The notes beneath the pieces were generated by a model. That model saw only the letters and a list, made by a program, of their open reading frames with translations. It was not told the DNA's origin and did no database searches. Both the position numbers and the translations under genes were made by a program. A stretch of 64,000 bases of DNA from a virus, in IMG/VR virus record IMGVR_UViG_3300025012_000026, positions 62,001 to 126,000 of that record. One strand, given 5' to 3'. The first letter of the stretch is position 1, and each line of letters starts with the position of its first letter. Shown piece by piece: positions 50,688 through 58,514 of the stretch.

Positions 50688-51119
50688 CTAATTTAATCTC
50701 ATTCCCCAACATTTATATTCATGATACGGAATTTCTTTTTCTTTTGATGTTACTTTTATAGACCTATCATCTACAACTTCAACAACTAACTCTTCTTTGT
50801 GATTATGATAAACAGTATCACCTACCTTAAAATCAAAATCCGTTAAATAATAGTTCAAATAATTATATCTCTCACAAAATTTATCTAGTTCATCATATGC
50901 AATTATTTCACAACTTTTATTAAAAGAAGCAAAAGAGAAAGTGATTGTTGTTTGTGAAAGTTCAAATATAAATTTATCTAAATTAACATCATTTTCTTTC
51001 TTAATATCTAAAATTTCTAACTCAAATTTCTTTCTAAAGTTTTCAATGACTGTAAAAATAGAATCTATTGATCTTATAGCATGATAATCATTATTCATTT
51101 CTATGGTTCCATTAAACAT
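50688..51119 (-). CDS. Unknown protein
   Basis: 143 residues behind AAGGAAGATATAA. The C-terminal ~50 residues have SH3-like strands (FKVGDTVYHNHKEELVVEVV, SIKVTSKEKEIPYHEY). The N-terminal part is helical and acidic. Unknown. Confidence 0.5.
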   Translation of the reverse strand: MFNGTIEMNNDYHAIRSIDSIFTVIENFRKKFELEILDIKKENDVNLDKFIFELSQTTITFSFASFNKSCEIIAYDELDKFCERYNYLNYYLTDFDFKVGDTVYHNHKEELVVEVVDDRSIKVTSKEKEIPYHEYKCWGMRLN

Positions 51120-51166
51120 TTATATCTTCCTTTCTTAATAGTGATTAAAATCATTATTTTAAATTA

Positions 51167-51508
51167 TCAATACCACTCGTAATAGTCTTTAAAATTTCTG
51201 TCATAATTCCAGTAATCATCAATACCATATTCAGGTATAAATTTACAATATACAACATGATCAAGTGCTTCTTGACCAATATCCTTATCTATGTAAGCAT
51301 ATTGCCATCTATAACCTCTGGCATTATCACTTGCTCTTATTGCTTTATAATAATCTCCATTATTTAATTCAATGGTAAATATTCCAGTGTTAGGAGATGT
51401 TTTGATAACTTTATTAATATCCTCTTGATTCATACTATCAAGTAATTCTTGTAATTTATTAAATGCCCTTTCCATCGTTGAACCATAAATAATTATATTT
51501 TTAGCCAT
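51167..51508 (-). CDS. Unknown phage protein
   Basis: 113 residues behind TAGGAGGTTAAAAT. The pattern IIIYGSTMERAFNKLQEL, then NNGDYYKAIRASDNARGYRW and VVYCKFIPEYGIDDYW recurs in short Bacillota phage proteins. Its ribosome site overlaps the presumed original stop of the gene interrupted by the tnpB element. Function unknown. Confidence 0.5.
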   Translation of the reverse strand: MAKNIIIYGSTMERAFNKLQELLDSMNQEDINKVIKTSPNTGIFTIELNNGDYYKAIRASDNARGYRWQYAYIDKDIGQEALDHVVYCKFIPEYGIDDYWNYDRNFKDYYEWY

Positions 51509-51551
51509 ATTTTAACCTCCTATAATAAAATCTCATACGGACTCACTTGAA

Positions 51552-51647
51552 CTTCACACGAATTAATTAGTGTGATTCTTAATTCATTGACCAGACTAAC
51601 GCCCAATCTCCTTAAGCTAACCCTGTAGTTCCTACAGTTTTTATTAA
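51552..51647 (-). ncRNA. Candidate omega RNA of tnpB copy 2
   Basis: After tnpB on the minus strand: CTGTAGGAACTACAG hairpin (about 51628-51644), GGTTAGC, a GGAGATTGGGCG block, then the terminal CACAC / GTGTG stem-loop. It is unlike the segments after copies 1 and 3, fitting a different element family. Confidence 0.5.
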
Positions 51648-52760
51648 TTATGCTATTAACTTCAATCCTTCATTTCTAATATTAATAGCAGCATTTATGT
51701 CTCTATTATGACTACTGCCACATTCTGGGCATTTCCATTCCCTAACACTTAAATCTAAATCAACATATTTCCATCCACAAACATGACAAAGTTTACTACT
51801 AGCAAAATATCTATCCACAACAGAAATTTCTCTACCATACCAAATTGCTTTATAATTCAACATTGTAGTAAAACTATACCATGAAGCATCTGATATACTT
51901 TTCGCTAATTTATGATTCTTCTTCATTCCTTCAATATTAAGATCCTCTAGGCAAATAACTTGATTTTCATTGATAAGTCTAGTTGATAATTTTTGAAGAA
52001 AGTCCTTCCTAGTATTAGTAATTTTCTCATGAAGTCTAGCCACTTTAATTCTTGCCTTGTTTCTATTTTTACTACCCTTTTTCTTCTTAGATAGTTTTCT
52101 TTGAAGTTTTACTAATTTATCTTCATATTTACGATAATATTTTGGATTATCAATAATTTCACATTCAGATGTAATAGCAAAATCTTTAATTCCCAAATCA
52201 ATACCAATATTTATTTCTGATTTAGGTAATTTAATAGGCTCTGGCACTTCGCAAAGAATAGAGATAAAATATTTACCACTAGGAACCTGAGATATTGTTA
52301 CATTTTTAATTATTCCAATTACTTCTCTTGATTTAGCAAATTTAACTAAACCAAGTTTAGGAAGTTTAATTCTATTGCTTTCGATTCTAATATTATTATT
52401 TGTAAAAGTAGTACGATAAGACTTTCTATTATCTTTTTTAGATTTGAATTTTGGAAAACCTTGATTATTATTACCTTTCTTAATTTCTCTAAAGAAATTC
52501 TGATAAGCTAAGTCTAAGTTTTTAAGAGTTTGTTGGAGAGATATACTATCAATTTCTTTAAGTCATTCAAATTCTTTTTTAAGTTGAGGTAGGAGAATAG
52601 CACATTGATTATATGTTAAAGTTTGATGATTTTCTTTATACATCTCGATCCTTTTATCTAGAAAGTAATTATAGATGAATCTATTTGAACCTAAATGTTT
52701 ATTGATTAAAATTGTTTGCTCTTTGTTTGGGTATAGTCTGAATTTGAATGTTTTAAGCAA
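51648..52760 (-). pseudogene. tnpB: tnpB with a single in-frame TGA (copy 2)
   Basis: Frame from ATG 52760 (MLKTFKFRLYPNKEQ) to TAA 51648, with one TGA at 52563-52565 where related proteins have Trp (EFE-stop-LKEIDS, normally EFEWLKE). The rest is open and keeps RuvC motifs IGIDLGIKDFAI, ICLEDLNIEG and NRDINAA plus a zinc ribbon. A single TGG to TGA change explains it. Confidence 0.85.
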
Positions 52761-52820
52761 TTGATACTCACCTCCAATATTTATTTATTATATCAAATTT
52801 TTAACTGATTTGTTAACAAT

Positions 52821-53264
52821 TTATCTCATGACTGAAGTCACGGATGTTCTTGTTGTCCACCATAAAACATCAACTTTATAATCAGCATAACTCACAGTTC
52901 TCTTCTGAAAATAAACTTTCATATCACTATCATCTTTAGGGGTTAACCAATAATATTTAACATTTTCACTATACTTAGGATTATTGAACCTATATTCTTG
53001 ACCAGATTTAACTTTAAGATTGGATTTTGATTTATCAAATTCAATAAATGCTCCATAATCACCAATTACAATACGATTATAACCATTTGATATGAGTGTA
53101 TTATTTAGACTATGTATTTTGAAATTAGTATCACCATTAATATTTAATTGTGATGGAAGATTGTCTAGATATTTTTGTCTAACTTCTTCTGATAGAGATG
53201 ATTTTAGTTTGCGATATTTATATTTTGCAGATAATTCTTCTTGGAATTGTAGTAAGTTTTCTAT
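52821..53264 (-). CDS. Unknown protein, 3' end altered by tnpB element; ATA start
   Basis: 148 residues if started at ATA 53262-53264, 9 nt after a perfect AAGGAGG (53274-53280). No ATG, GTG or TTG lies at a usable distance. The body (YRKLKSSLSEEVRQKYLDNL, KVKSGQEYRFNNPKYSENV) looks normal. The last ~10 residues (RTSVTSVMR) are read from the left end of the tnpB element, so the natural C-terminus is lost. Confidence 0.5.
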   Translation of the reverse strand: MENLLQFQEELSAKYKYRKLKSSLSEEVRQKYLDNLPSQLNINGDTNFKIHSLNNTLISNGYNRIVIGDYGAFIEFDKSKSNLKVKSGQEYRFNNPKYSENVKYYWLTPKDDSDMKVYFQKRTVSYADYKVDVLWWTTRTSVTSVMR

Positions 53265-53268
53265 GTGG

Positions 53269-53430
53269 TTATTCCTCCTTTTCAATTTTACTCTCAATCT
53301 TATTAATGATTTCTAAAATTTCTATGCAAGCCTTTTTGTACCCTTTAGACCAAATATAAGTGCTTTCATTATAATGATCTTTGGAAAAATTATTAATGTG
53401 ATTAATTAACCATTGTTTAAGTTCTTTCAT
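53269..53430 (-). CDS. Small charged protein
   Basis: 53 residues, ATG 53430 behind AAGGAGAAACCATAA. Lys-rich helix (NKIESKIEKEE) at the end; NHINNFSKDHYNEST before it. Its end overlaps the ribosome site of the next gene. Unknown. Confidence 0.55.
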   Translation of the reverse strand: MKELKQWLINHINNFSKDHYNESTYIWSKGYKKACIEILEIINKIESKIEKEE

Positions 53431-53519
53431 TTATGGTTTCTCCTTTCTTTAATTTATCACCTCCTTTCTGTGATTTATATTATGATTGTTCAATGTTGAT
53501 TTTATATTTTATCTTCCAT

Positions 53520-53702
53520 TTAAAATTCCTCATCCAATGCTAGTTTCCAACATTCAGAGCACATTGTATCATTACTTGCAATACATTTATTATGTTGATT
53601 TTCATTTAATCCTACAGCGTTAGGGCATACGCCAAATAGATTACTAATTTTAGAATTTGATTCTAATTGCAGATATTCTATTAATTTATCTTTTCCTGTC
53701 AT
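53520..53702 (-). CDS. Small Cys-containing protein
   Basis: 60 residues. FGVCPNAVGLNENQHNKCIA and MCSECWK place four Cys as in a small metal-binding module. Ends of the frame touch its neighbours (6 nt to the WYL-like gene). Unknown. Confidence 0.5.
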   Translation of the reverse strand: MTGKDKLIEYLQLESNSKISNLFGVCPNAVGLNENQHNKCIASNDTMCSECWKLALDEEF

Positions 53703-53708
53703 TTAGAT

Positions 53709-53969
53709 TCACTCCTTAATAAATTCTAATATATCCATCATGGCATATGTTCTTTGTGCGTCTTTTTCTACATCCCAAACATCGAGTAACCATTGGTTTT
53801 CTTTGTGGTAATCAGTACTGCCATAGTGGATTTGTTGAGGAATAATTGTTCTGATTGATGTAATACCTTGATAATTTTTATATTTTACTTTGATTGGAGG
53901 ATTTGCTGGTTTAGTTTGAATTATGTTTTCTTTTATTGCAACATTCATTACCGAATCATTAACTGCCAT
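53709..53969 (-). CDS. WYL-like small protein
   Basis: 86 residues from ATG 53969 (MAVNDSVMN). VKYKNYQGITSIRTIIPQQI, YHKENQWLLDVWDVEK and RTYAMMDIL match the WYL domain layout, a ligand- or nucleic-acid-sensing fold in regulators. Here it occurs alone without HTH. Overlaps nothing; 2-nt gap to the P-loop gene. Confidence 0.55.
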   Translation of the reverse strand: MAVNDSVMNVAIKENIIQTKPANPPIKVKYKNYQGITSIRTIIPQQIHYGSTDYHKENQWLLDVWDVEKDAQRTYAMMDILEFIKE

Positions 53970-53971
53970 TT

Positions 53972-54511
53972 TTAACATCCTTTCACTTTAGCAAGTTCTT
54001 TATAAATATCTCCTATAATAAAATCTACTACGAGATTAGTTTTATTTAATACAGTATGAGGAAATTCACCATCTTTTAAAATATCTAGAATATGACCACT
54101 AATAATTAAAGATTCTTCTTCAGTTTGCATTCTACCAACAGAGTCATATTCTCCAAGATTATTGATAAAATAATTCATATTATGATAAGTATTATGTGTT
54201 TCAACAATTAAACCTTTAAAATTAGAAGACAAATCTTTTCCATAATATAAAGATAGAAGAAGAGGTGAATCTGTAATAATAACATCCACTTTTCCTTTAA
54301 CTGTAAACATTTTATGATTTTGTTTACCGAAAATATAAATCTGATCTTCTAAGACCTTAAAACTTTCTTCCCAAACTTTACTTTTTGCATATTCAGTAAC
54401 AAGTTCACAACGAATACCTTGTCTTTTTAATTCATAGAATATTCCTGCTGAAGTGGTTGATTTGCCAGCAGATGGGCCTCCAAATATATTTACGACAATA
54501 GTTTTATGCAT
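53972..54511 (-). CDS. P-loop kinase-like protein
   Basis: 179 residues. Walker A GGPSAGKSTT (11-20), then LVTEYAKSK and DVIITDSPLLLSLYYGK resembling NadR/AAA_28 or nucleoside kinase folds. Located among nucleotide enzymes, so a nucleotide or nucleoside kinase is plausible. Exact substrate unknown. Confidence 0.55.
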   Translation of the reverse strand: MHKTIVVNIFGGPSAGKSTTSAGIFYELKRQGIRCELVTEYAKSKVWEESFKVLEDQIYIFGKQNHKMFTVKGKVDVIITDSPLLLSLYYGKDLSSNFKGLIVETHNTYHNMNYFINNLGEYDSVGRMQTEEESLIISGHILDILKDGEFPHTVLNKTNLVVDFIIGDIYKELAKVKGC

Positions 54512-54520
54512 TGTTTATAT

Positions 54521-54865
54521 TCACTCCTTAACATATTCTTTAATTTCAATTCCTAATTTCTCTTCTAACCACTTTGATACTAAAAATCTATGACAGAATC
54601 CACTCTTCTCCCAACATAATAATACAGCATTTTCACCTAATTCTTCATAGACATGTTGAGGATCTAATTTATCAAGAATTTCTTTTTGATATTGTTCAGT
54701 ATAGAATTGTTTATCACCATCTTCTTTGTATTTCTTAAAGAACCAGTACGATGGGGCTAACTTTTTATATTCTCTACCTTTATACCAAGTTGGACATTTA
54801 CCTGCAATTGATACAGCATTATCTCCTTTATATTTTGCGTAGTAGGATGTTTGGATAGTGGGCAC
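54521..54865 (-). CDS. DUF488-like protein
   Basis: 114 residues. IQTSYYAKYKGDNAVSIAG at the start and AVLLCWEKSGFCHRFLVSKWL near the end match the small DUF488 family (Cys-His pair). Function unknown. Promoter candidate at 54913. Confidence 0.6.
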   Translation of the reverse strand: MPTIQTSYYAKYKGDNAVSIAGKCPTWYKGREYKKLAPSYWFFKKYKEDGDKQFYTEQYQKEILDKLDPQHVYEELGENAVLLCWEKSGFCHRFLVSKWLEEKLGIEIKEYVKE

Positions 54866-54912
54866 ACTCCTTTTATATAAACTTAAAGCTCCATTTATAT
54901 TAGATTTAGTAT

Positions 54913-54941
54913 ACTATATAGTAATTGGATAATTGGTTAAA
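54913..54941 (-). promoter_or_regulatory. Possible promoter
   Basis: On the minus strand TTTAAC (54936-54941), 17-nt spacer, TATAGT (54913-54918). Confidence 0.4.
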
Positions 54942-54958
54942 CACCAGATGTAGTATTG

Positions 54959-55717
54959 TTAAATCCTTTCACATTTACATACTCCATCTTTATAACTTTC
55001 ACAGGGAATTATTTTTCCATCACACATCACAACTAATTTTTCTATTCCTGCTGTACATTTCCCATGTGATAAAGGAAGACCTAACTTGACAACATCTTTA
55101 TATTTAGTATATAAATGATCCATTTGCTCCTTTAAGATTCTATCATCTAATATTAAATATTGGTTGTTAACGCATCTCCCTTGATTAACTAGTTTTAATA
55201 GATTTATCTTTTTCACACCTAAATTAATCAAATAATCTATTGTTTCTTCTAGTGTATAAATATTAATTGTCATTGGAACTATATGAACTTCGACATTCAT
55301 ATTAGTTTTTAATGAATATCTTAAATTAGATAAGACAGTAGAATATAAATCTTTGTTTGCAATAAAGTTAAATATATTGTTTCTATTGCTGTAAAAGGGA
55401 AAAACAATTGTATTAATATATTTGTCAAATGATAATTTTTTTATATCATTACCCCACCATCCATCTCCAGAGGTATACATTTTTACTTTTACATTTTTAG
55501 TTTGTAGATATTCTAACAGATTATAAATATCTGGATATAATAATGGTTCTCCTCCGCTAAGATTTACCCATTCTGGATCGTATTTGTCAATAGTTTCTTT
55601 TATTATGTTAATATCTAATTTATCTAGCTCGTCATTATAGTTAGAACTTGCATTAGTAGAGCAATGCAGACAATTATTAAAACATTTATTAGTTAGTTCA
55701 AACGTTATCTCTTTTAT
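54959..55717 (-). CDS. Radical SAM enzyme; ATA start
   Basis: 252 residues if started at ATA 55715-55717, 9 nt after AAAAGGAG; upstream TTG codons have no site. CFNNCLHC gives the CxxxCxxC [4Fe-4S] motif, and NLSGGEPLL the SAM-binding region. The C-terminal end (GKCTAGIEK, GKIIPCESYKDGVCKC) has SPASM-like Cys residues for an extra cluster. Such enzymes modify peptides or nucleotides. Next to dCMP deaminase, a nucleotide or DNA modification role is possible but unproven. Confidence 0.65.
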   Translation of the reverse strand: MKEITFELTNKCFNNCLHCSTNASSNYNDELDKLDINIIKETIDKYDPEWVNLSGGEPLLYPDIYNLLEYLQTKNVKVKMYTSGDGWWGNDIKKLSFDKYINTIVFPFYSNRNNIFNFIANKDLYSTVLSNLRYSLKTNMNVEVHIVPMTINIYTLEETIDYLINLGVKKINLLKLVNQGRCVNNQYLILDDRILKEQMDHLYTKYKDVVKLGLPLSHGKCTAGIEKLVVMCDGKIIPCESYKDGVCKCERI

Positions 55718-55751
55718 ATTGATCAACTCCTTTTCAAATGTCAACAAATGT

Positions 55752-56228
55752 TTATTTCGAAGTATTACTTAAAGTAATCTCTATCTTACAATCACTAATT
55801 AATTGTCTATATTTTACTTCTGCCATATTTAGAATAAATCTAGAAGCAATTGTTTGTTCCATATCCTTATATTTATCACTTAGATATACTACTTCAGATA
55901 TTCCAGATTGAACAATTGTTTTAGAACACTCATTACAAGGAAATAATGTGGAGTAAAGAATACATCCATTTAAATTATTTTTAGCATAAAGTATAGAATT
56001 TTGCTCTGCATGAATGACATATAGATATTTTCCTTCTAATCCTTCTTTTGATTCCCAAGGCATTTCTGAATCATTGCATTTGTTAGGCATTCCATTGTAA
56101 CCAGTTGATATGATCCGATGATTAGTGTCCACTATACATGCTCCTACTTGTGTTCTTGGATCTTTGCTACGCAATGATGATATGTACGCAACGCTCATGA
56201 AATAATCATCCCAATTTATTATTTGCAT
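55752..56228 (-). CDS. dCMP deaminase
   Basis: 158 residues from ATG 56228 (MQIINWDDYF) with AAAGGA upstream. Zinc and catalytic motif HAEQN and PCNEC, with the family region KDPRTQVGACIV. Converts dCMP to dUMP, the substrate of ThyX encoded at 47999. A 16-residue longer form from 56276 is possible but poorly supported. Confidence 0.88.
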   Translation of the reverse strand: MQIINWDDYFMSVAYISSLRSKDPRTQVGACIVDTNHRIISTGYNGMPNKCNDSEMPWESKEGLEGKYLYVIHAEQNSILYAKNNLNGCILYSTLFPCNECSKTIVQSGISEVVYLSDKYKDMEQTIASRFILNMAEVKYRQLISDCKIEITLSNTSK

Positions 56229-56294
56229 TTGGTTTTGTAGTCCTTTCTGTGAGGGGGTAGGAGAGATATATTTCAATCTCTGCTACTAAAAATA

Positions 56295-56441
56295 TAGACA
56301 AATATACTCAATTATCTATATCTAGATAATTGCTGATTCATAGTGTCTGTTTTTGTATTATTTCTAACACTACTCACATTTGGTGTAACACTCCACAGCC
56401 GTAAATTCCCGACTAGCCATCGGTATTTGATAATATTTGTT
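56295..56441 (-). ncRNA. Candidate omega RNA / right end of tnpB copy 3
   Basis: Minus-strand segment after tnpB. The block GGAATTTA...TGGAGTGTTA...TGAGTAG..TTAGAAATAAT (about 56356-56410) matches that after copy 1. A perfect 10-bp hairpin CAATTATCTA-TATC-TAGATAATTG (56309-56332) lies near the element end. Confidence 0.65.
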
Positions 56442-57621
56442 TTAAGCAACTTTAAATACTTTAGCATTCTTCAAATTTACACTTGCATTTTTATCACGAT
56501 CAAGAATCATTCCACATTCTTTACAAATATATTCTCTATCTGAAAGTTTCAAATCCCTATCTATAGCACCACATTCACTACACATTTTACTTGAAGGAAA
56601 ATATCTATCAACAATTCTTAACTCAATATTATTCCATGAACATTTATATGTTAATTGCCTTCTAAACTCATGAAAACTTTGTTCGGCGACTGCTTTAGAT
56701 AAATGCCTATTCTTCATCATCCCCTTGACGTTCAAGTCTTCGATCACTATATACTCTGGTTTGTTTTTCACCAGAATATTTGTGATTTGATGAGCATAAT
56801 TTAAACGAATATTGGATAATTTTTGATAAATAGTTCTGATTTGAGCTTCTAACTTGATAATGTTTTTAGTTTTAATGAACTTCTTGCCATCTTTGTTCAT
56901 TTCGTATTTTTTAGAGACTTGACGTTGAAGTCTTCTTAATTTTCTTTTAAGTTTCTTTACAGCAATAGTCTTATTGATATTTTTGAATGGTTTATCAATA
57001 TTGCTGATAATTGCCAAATCCTTAACCCCTAAGTCAATTCCAATTCCTTCATTACTAACATTTGAATAATTATTATTGTCTACAATATCACACAGTACAG
57101 AAACATAATACCTTCCTGCTTTCATTGAAACAGTACCACTTACTACTTTTGCATTGGTTGGAATATATCCTTTTTCTTTCAGTTCGACAAATCCTAAAGT
57201 TGGAATTTGTATTTTATGACGTTTAACAGTCCAGTCACCCTTCCCATTCTTAGGAAAATAGATATTAACATCTTGATTTTTCTTCTTCTTGAATCTAGGG
57301 AATTTAGCTTGCCCCCTTAAAGAATCTTTTATATGCCATTTCTGCATTTACGATTGCTTTCTTTCTTGCCTTTGACCCACAATTATCAATCCATTTGAAT
57401 TCATCTAATACTTTTACTTCATTATTAATATATTTATCAAAATCATTGGCACTCATAAACGCTTGTTTCTTGTCAATCTTACCTTCTTTGTATAATTTAT
57501 AAAGTTCTTGATTCTTAGTTAAATAAGAATTATAGAGGAAGCGACATATGCCAATTGATTGATGAATTTTATTAATATGAATTTCGGTTACTCTGAGTTC
57601 AGTTTTAAATCCTTTGAGCAT
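56442..57621 (-). pseudogene. tnpB: tnpB with a +1 frameshift (copy 3)
   Basis: ATG 57621 (MLKGFKTELRV) runs in frame to a stop after KRFFKGAS. The remainder continues in the next frame from GQAKFPRF. The break is in a run of five G (57312-57316 as C on +); four G would restore one ~390-residue TnpB. RuvC residues remain (IGIDLGVKDLAI, IEDLNVKG, LDRDKNAS). Protein close to copy 1. Confidence 0.85.
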
Positions 57622-57789
57622 ACTACCTTCCTCCCTTCATTAAATAATTTTAAATGTTCATCTGTATAATAACGTCTGTCAGTAGGTGTTCTAAATTCTT
57701 TTAATTTACCTTTCTATATCACATCTTTGATGCGTTTTGACTGACACACCTAACATTTCTGCAAAATCATGTGGTTTATAATTGCTCAT
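57622..57789 (-). pseudogene. tnpA: N-terminal relic of IS607 serine transposase tnpA
   Basis: ATG 57789 behind GGGAGG encodes MSNYKPHDFAEMLGVSVKT with HQRCDIER, the MerR-like HTH start of IS607 TnpA. A frameshift follows; LKEFRTPTDRRYYTDEHLKL continues in another frame, then the recombinase domain is gone and tnpB begins. Confidence 0.8.
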
Positions 57790-57881
57790 GCACTCAACCT
57801 CCCTGAGTATATCTTAACACTTATAAACACATTTGTTAATGTTTTTGGCAATCATTCCTAACTCTCCTTTTTGTATTATAA

Positions 57882-58484
57882 TTACTTAATAAAATGTTCT
57901 ACAGCAATTTTACTCCAAGATTCTAACTCTCCTTCAAAATTAAGTAAATCATTTTTAGAAATCCAATCACCAACTAAAGTGTCTGTTTCTTTTACACTAA
58001 TATCTAGTCCTGCAACTTCAACAACATACACAAGGCCCAAATGGACTGAATCAACCTCTGTATTATTTGAGCAAATCATACCAATTAGATCAATAGATTT
58101 AATACTTGAATTGATATTAATTTCTTCATCTAATTCTCTCATCATACCTGACTTGATGTAATCATCATCAGTGCCATCTACACGCTCTAGATGCCCTCCT
58201 ACGCCTAGAGAATACTTACCTGTGAGTCTTACATCACCTTCTAATCTACGAGTGATGAAATAGTTATCAGCACATTTTACTAAGCAATAAGGGATTATTT
58301 GTCTATGCTCAAAATTCAATTCTGCATCATAACGAGGAATGAATTTCCCCACTGAGTTAAAAATATCACTATATTTATTGTCTTTGTCTAATTCAACGAA
58401 TGTATCAAAATCTTTTGTCAATTCATTGCTTACTACAAATACTTCAACGTCGCCATATTTAGCTTTTAATTGTTCTTTATCCAT
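57882..58484 (-). CDS. Nudix hydrolase-family protein
   Basis: 200 residues behind AAGAGGAAATTAATA. Nudix box at about 100-127: GVGGHLER...GMMRELDEEI. The N-terminal extension (about 1-60) is unusual. Nudix enzymes hydrolyse nucleoside diphosphates linked to another moiety. Probably nucleotide or NAD metabolism, substrate unknown. The family is clear from the box, though spacing within it is one residue longer than canonical. Confidence 0.7.
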   Translation of the reverse strand: MDKEQLKAKYGDVEVFVVSNELTKDFDTFVELDKDNKYSDIFNSVGKFIPRYDAELNFEHRQIIPYCLVKCADNYFITRRLEGDVRLTGKYSLGVGGHLERVDGTDDDYIKSGMMRELDEEININSSIKSIDLIGMICSNNTEVDSVHLGLVYVVEVAGLDISVKETDTLVGDWISKNDLLNFEGELESWSKIAVEHFIK

Positions 58485-58514
58485 TATTAATTTCCTCTTT
58501 TCATTTTATTTATT

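Larger units (their letters stand above)
51547..52855 (-). mobile_element. IS200/IS605-type tnpB element (copy 2)
   Basis: About 1.3 kb on the minus strand containing tnpB and a structured right end, no tnpA. Right-end hairpin CACAC / GTGTG lies at 51555-51574 just inside TTGAAC. The left end near 52820-52855 replaces the 3' end of a gene (52821-53264). The sequence past the right end could supply that gene's original last codons, ending in TAG. Ends are approximate. Confidence 0.65.
56295..57789 (-). mobile_element. IS607-type element (copy 3), decayed
   Basis: About 1.5 kb: N-terminal relic of an IS607 serine transposase, frameshifted tnpB, and an omega-RNA-like right end. It lies between the dCMP deaminase and Nudix genes. 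The left end is not resolved beyond the tnpA start at 57789. Confidence 0.75.

Noticed and set aside
51648-52760. TGA read as Trp (recoded genetic code)
   Set aside because: Other genes here clearly end with TGA next to the following ribosome site (for example 21455-21457), so general recoding is not supported.
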